DNA of 8,058 nt from CAZEVY01 sp964515555. GTDB lineage: Bacteria > Acidobacteriota > Terriglobia > Bryobacterales > Bryobacteraceae. Made by a program: the position numbers and the translations under genes. Below are positions 5,930 to 8,058 of the stretch, piece after piece. The notes below the pieces were generated by a model. The model saw nothing but the letters and a program-made list of their open reading frames with translations, searched no databases and had not been told where the DNA came from. Position 1 is the first letter of the stretch; each line of letters begins with the position of its first letter. The stretch covers positions 1 through 8,058 of the forward strand of contig CAZEVY010000157.1 in NCBI GenBank assembly GCA_964515555.1, given 5' to 3'.

Positions 5930-8058
5930 TCACTTTTGCTCCGAGGGCGGGCGCCAGTTGAGGATCACCGAGATCGGCTCCGACACGACCCCCTCCTTCT
6001 CGGCAATCACAGCGAACCTTTCGCCGTCGGGCGCCGCGTCAAATCTCTTCTGGCCCGCGATTCGGACCAGCCCCGGAAGGCGGAACAACGGCTGCGGCGT
6101 CGAAATCTCGAGCGCGGCGCCCGAGACCCGAACGGACGCCGCCATGACCCGGCTGTCCGGGGCAAGGTAGACAATCTCGCGGCCGCCCTTGGTCCACGCC
6201 GACTGCGAGCCGCCGCCCGTCGACACCTTCCATTTCCCCTCTCCAGCCCTGCCGTCGGGGCCGATGGGGCGGACATAGACTTCGTAGGATCCAGTTTCGT
6301 CGGAATCGTACGACATCCAACGGCCATCGGGCGAGAAGCGGCCCTGGAGCTCGTTGAACTTGGATTCGAAAAACGTAATCGGCTCCGACTTGCCGTCCAC
6401 CTTCATCAATCTCAAATCGACCGCCGAGGATCCCAGCTCGCTGTAAGCCAGGAAGCCGGTCGACGACCAGTGGCTGGGATAGCGGAACTGCGGCGATCCC
6501 GGCAGCGCGCGCTCCTGTCCGGCGCCCGAGGCGTCCTTCACGAACAGGGTCCCCACGCTCGCGTTCGACGACTCCCCTGCGGGGCCGCCGAAGGCGATCC
6601 GCTTTCCATCCGGCGACCACACCGGCCAGGAGTTCCTGCCACGGCCAAACGTGATCTGCGAATGCGCGCCACGCTCGGAATCCAGCACCCATATGTCGGC
6701 CTGGTCGGTGCGCGTGGCGACGACACCCGCGGCGATGCGCCTGCCGTCGGGTGCGACATCCAGCCACAGCACCCACCCGGGCGCCTCGAAGGACTTCAGC
6801 GTACGGCCTTGGCGGTCCATCCAGGCGAGGTCGCGTCCTCCGACGGCCGCACCGGCGAGAAACGCCAGGACTCCGTTCGGCGATGCCGACACAGGGGCGA
6901 AGTTCAGAATGGCGGCGAAGTCGACGCGCTCGGCGACCGGGAAAACGTCGCCGGCGCGAGCCAGAGTCTCGGGATCGGTCGGCTGCGCCATGAGGGTGCC
7001 GTCGCGGACAAACAGGAGATGGCCGTTCCGCCCGCCCCGGGGCGGCATCCAAGCGACGCTGGAGACATCGCTCAGTATCCGGCGCGCCGGGGACTTGCCG
7101 TCGACGTCGGCGGCGTACACGCCGTTCACGCCGCCGGGGGCCGCGCTGATCAGGTAGAGGAACCGCTTTCCATCGGGCAGCAGAAGCGGGAAGCGCTGGG
7201 TGCCGCCGACCAGCTTCGTGATACGAACCGGCGTGCCGCCGTCGGCGTTCACTTTGAAGATCCCCGCCGAGGTGTCGGGCGCGAAGACGATGGTTCCGTC
7301 GGCACCCCATGCGCCGCCGCGGCCGTTGGCGGCGTCGCAGATGGCCACCGAAGGCCCGCCGGTGACGGCGATCTTGCGGAGCTTCGCCTGCGCGAAGAAA
7401 GCGATGTATCGGCTGTCGGGCGACCAGAACGGATACTGGCCCTCCTCGGTGCCGGCGATCGGCGCGGCGTCCTGCGAGTCGATGGGGCGGAGCAGCATCG
7501 GATTCCTGACGCCAGCCGTTGAGATGAGGACGTAGCGGCCGTCGGGCGAGACGGCGAAGCTGCGCGGGGGAGTCGTCGGCGGCGTCGGGATGGTGAGGTA
7601 TACGCGAGGCGGTTCGGGGGTCGTCTCGCGGAAGTGGACGAAGGCGAGGGCGGTGAAGGCGAGCAGCAGGATCGCGGCGGCGATGGGCCAGGCGTGACTG
7701 GGAGCAGTGGCGGGGCCTGGAGCCCCCGCGCCGGCCTGAACGGCGGCCCCACTATCCGGCCGCTCCAGCGCGATGCGGGCTTCCCCGATATCGCGCATGC
7801 GCATGCGTGGCTCTTTCTCCAGGCAGCGCTCGACCAGCCGTCGCACCTGAGCCGGCAGGACGCTGGTGTCGGCCGTCGTGGTGATCACCGCCGCGAGCGA
7901 ATCGGCGATGGTCTCGCCGCGATAGAGCTGCTTGCCGGTGAGCATCTCGTGGAGCACGACGCCGAAGGCCCAGATGTCGGCGCGTTTGTCGGCGGCCTTG
8001 CCTTTGACCTGCTCGGGCGACATGTAGCCGGCGGTGCCGAGCAGCACGCCCGCGCGCG
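5930..8058 (-). CDS. Membrane Ser/Thr protein kinase with WD40-like propeller, paralogue B (N-terminus beyond window)
   Basis: The frame runs off the right edge. The GTG at 8045-8047 is an internal Val codon: upstream codons R-A-G precede VLLGTAGYMSPEQ exactly as in paralogue A. About 709 codons are visible; roughly 177 N-terminal residues, including the glycine loop, HRD and DFG motifs, are outside, so catalytic competence cannot be judged. Counting from that Val, visible parts are the SPEQ end of the activation loop (10-13), DIWAFGVVLHEMLTG (24-38), the rest of the C-lobe to about 94, a linker, one membrane helix (about 119-138) and a C-terminal propeller with repeated SPDG/SPDS motifs. Across the shared 94-residue C-lobe stretch it is about 87% identical to paralogue A; the linker and helix differ strongly, and the propeller is less similar, roughly 60% by eye. 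It is the first of three tightly spaced genes in the window; the operon promoter is off the edge. Confidence 0.9.
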   Translation of the reverse strand, partial: RAGVLLGTAGYMSPEQVKGKAADKRADIWAFGVVLHEMLTGKQLYRGETIADSLAAVITTTADTSVLPAQVRRLVERCLEKEPRMRMRDIGEARIALERPDSGAAVQAGAGAPGPATAPSHAWPIAAAILLLAFTALAFVHFRETTPEPPRVYLTIPTPPTTPPRSFAVSPDGRYVLISTAGVRNPMLLRPIDSQDAAPIAGTEEGQYPFWSPDSRYIAFFAQAKLRKIAVTGGPSVAICDAANGRGGAWGADGTIVFAPDTSAGIFKVNADGGTPVRITKLVGGTQRFPLLLPDGKRFLYLISAAPGGVNGVYAADVDGKSPARRILSDVSSVAWMPPRGGRNGHLLFVRDGTLMAQPTDPETLARAGDVFPVAERVDFAAILNFAPVSASPNGVLAFLAGAAVGGRDLAWMDRQGRTLKSFEAPGWVLWLDVAPDGRRIAAGVVATRTDQADIWVLDSERGAHSQITFGRGRNSWPVWSPDGKRIAFGGPAGESSNASVGTLFVKDASGAGQERALPGSPQFRYPSHWSSTGFLAYSELGSSAVDLRLMKVDGKSEPITFFESKFNELQGRFSPDGRWMSYDSDETGSYEVYVRPIGPDGRAGEGKWKVSTGGGSQSAWTKGGREIVYLAPDSRVMAASVRVSGAALEISTPQPLFRLPGLVRIAGQKRFDAAPDGERFAVIAEKEGVVSEPISVILNWRPPSEQK
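5939..5942 (-). promoter_or_regulatory. Ribosome binding site of kinase A, inside the end of kinase B
   Basis: On the minus strand GGAG stands 10 nt before the ATG of kinase A and overlaps the last codons of kinase B, whose TGA (5930-5932) is separated from that ATG (5926-5928) by a single C. The arrangement implies that ribosomes finishing kinase B restart on kinase A, which would tie the amounts of the two proteins together. Spacing is at the long end of the normal range. Confidence 0.5.

Noticed and set aside
5912..7522. 536-codon open frame on the plus strand
   Set aside because: It is antisense to kinase B. It resembles the antisense frame opposite kinase A only because the two kinases are paralogues.
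8045..8047. GTG as the start of kinase B
   Set aside because: The frame stays open to the window edge and the upstream codons match paralogue A, so this is an internal Val codon within the activation segment.

Overview
The window is GC-rich with strong G/C preference at third codon positions. Its gene content resembles soil Acidobacteriota of the Solibacter/Bryobacter type: an Oar-like TonB-dependent outer-membrane barrel, membrane Ser/Thr kinases fused to a WD40-like propeller, and short degenerate intergenic repeats. This placement is inferred from gene types only; no marker gene is present.

Layout. Positions 1-1302 (+) hold the C-terminal part of a TonB-dependent-receptor-like outer-membrane protein whose N-terminus lies off the left edge. 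Positions 1303-1463 are a short intergenic region with an in-phase array of eleven degenerate 7-bp units, a hairpin inside that array and a plausible sigma70-type promoter. Positions 1464-2027 (+) encode a small class I SAM-dependent methyltransferase with an N-terminal hydrophobic export or anchor segment. Positions 2028-2109 are a convergent intergenic region with a GC hairpin and the first copy of a 39-bp tandem repeat. The second copy runs into the 3' end of the next gene and supplies its stop codon.

The rest is one leftward (-) gene string. In order of transcription it holds a Ser/Thr kinase-propeller protein entering from the right edge (5930-8058, partial), a complete second kinase-propeller paralogue (3277-5928), and a winged-helix protein of the YcaQ/AlkZ DNA-glycosylase family (2110-3267). 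The gaps are only 1 nt and 9 nt, so the three are very probably one transcript with coupled translation. The kinases have a cytoplasmic catalytic domain, one membrane helix and an extracytoplasmic propeller, so they look like sensors. Whether the glycosylase-like protein is functionally tied to them is open.

I found no CRISPR array, tRNA, rRNA, insertion sequence or convincing new multi-gene system. The most unusual features are the tandem kinase pair with uneven conservation, the 39-bp repeat that forms the end of a coding region, the heptad array, and the apparently exported methyltransferase.
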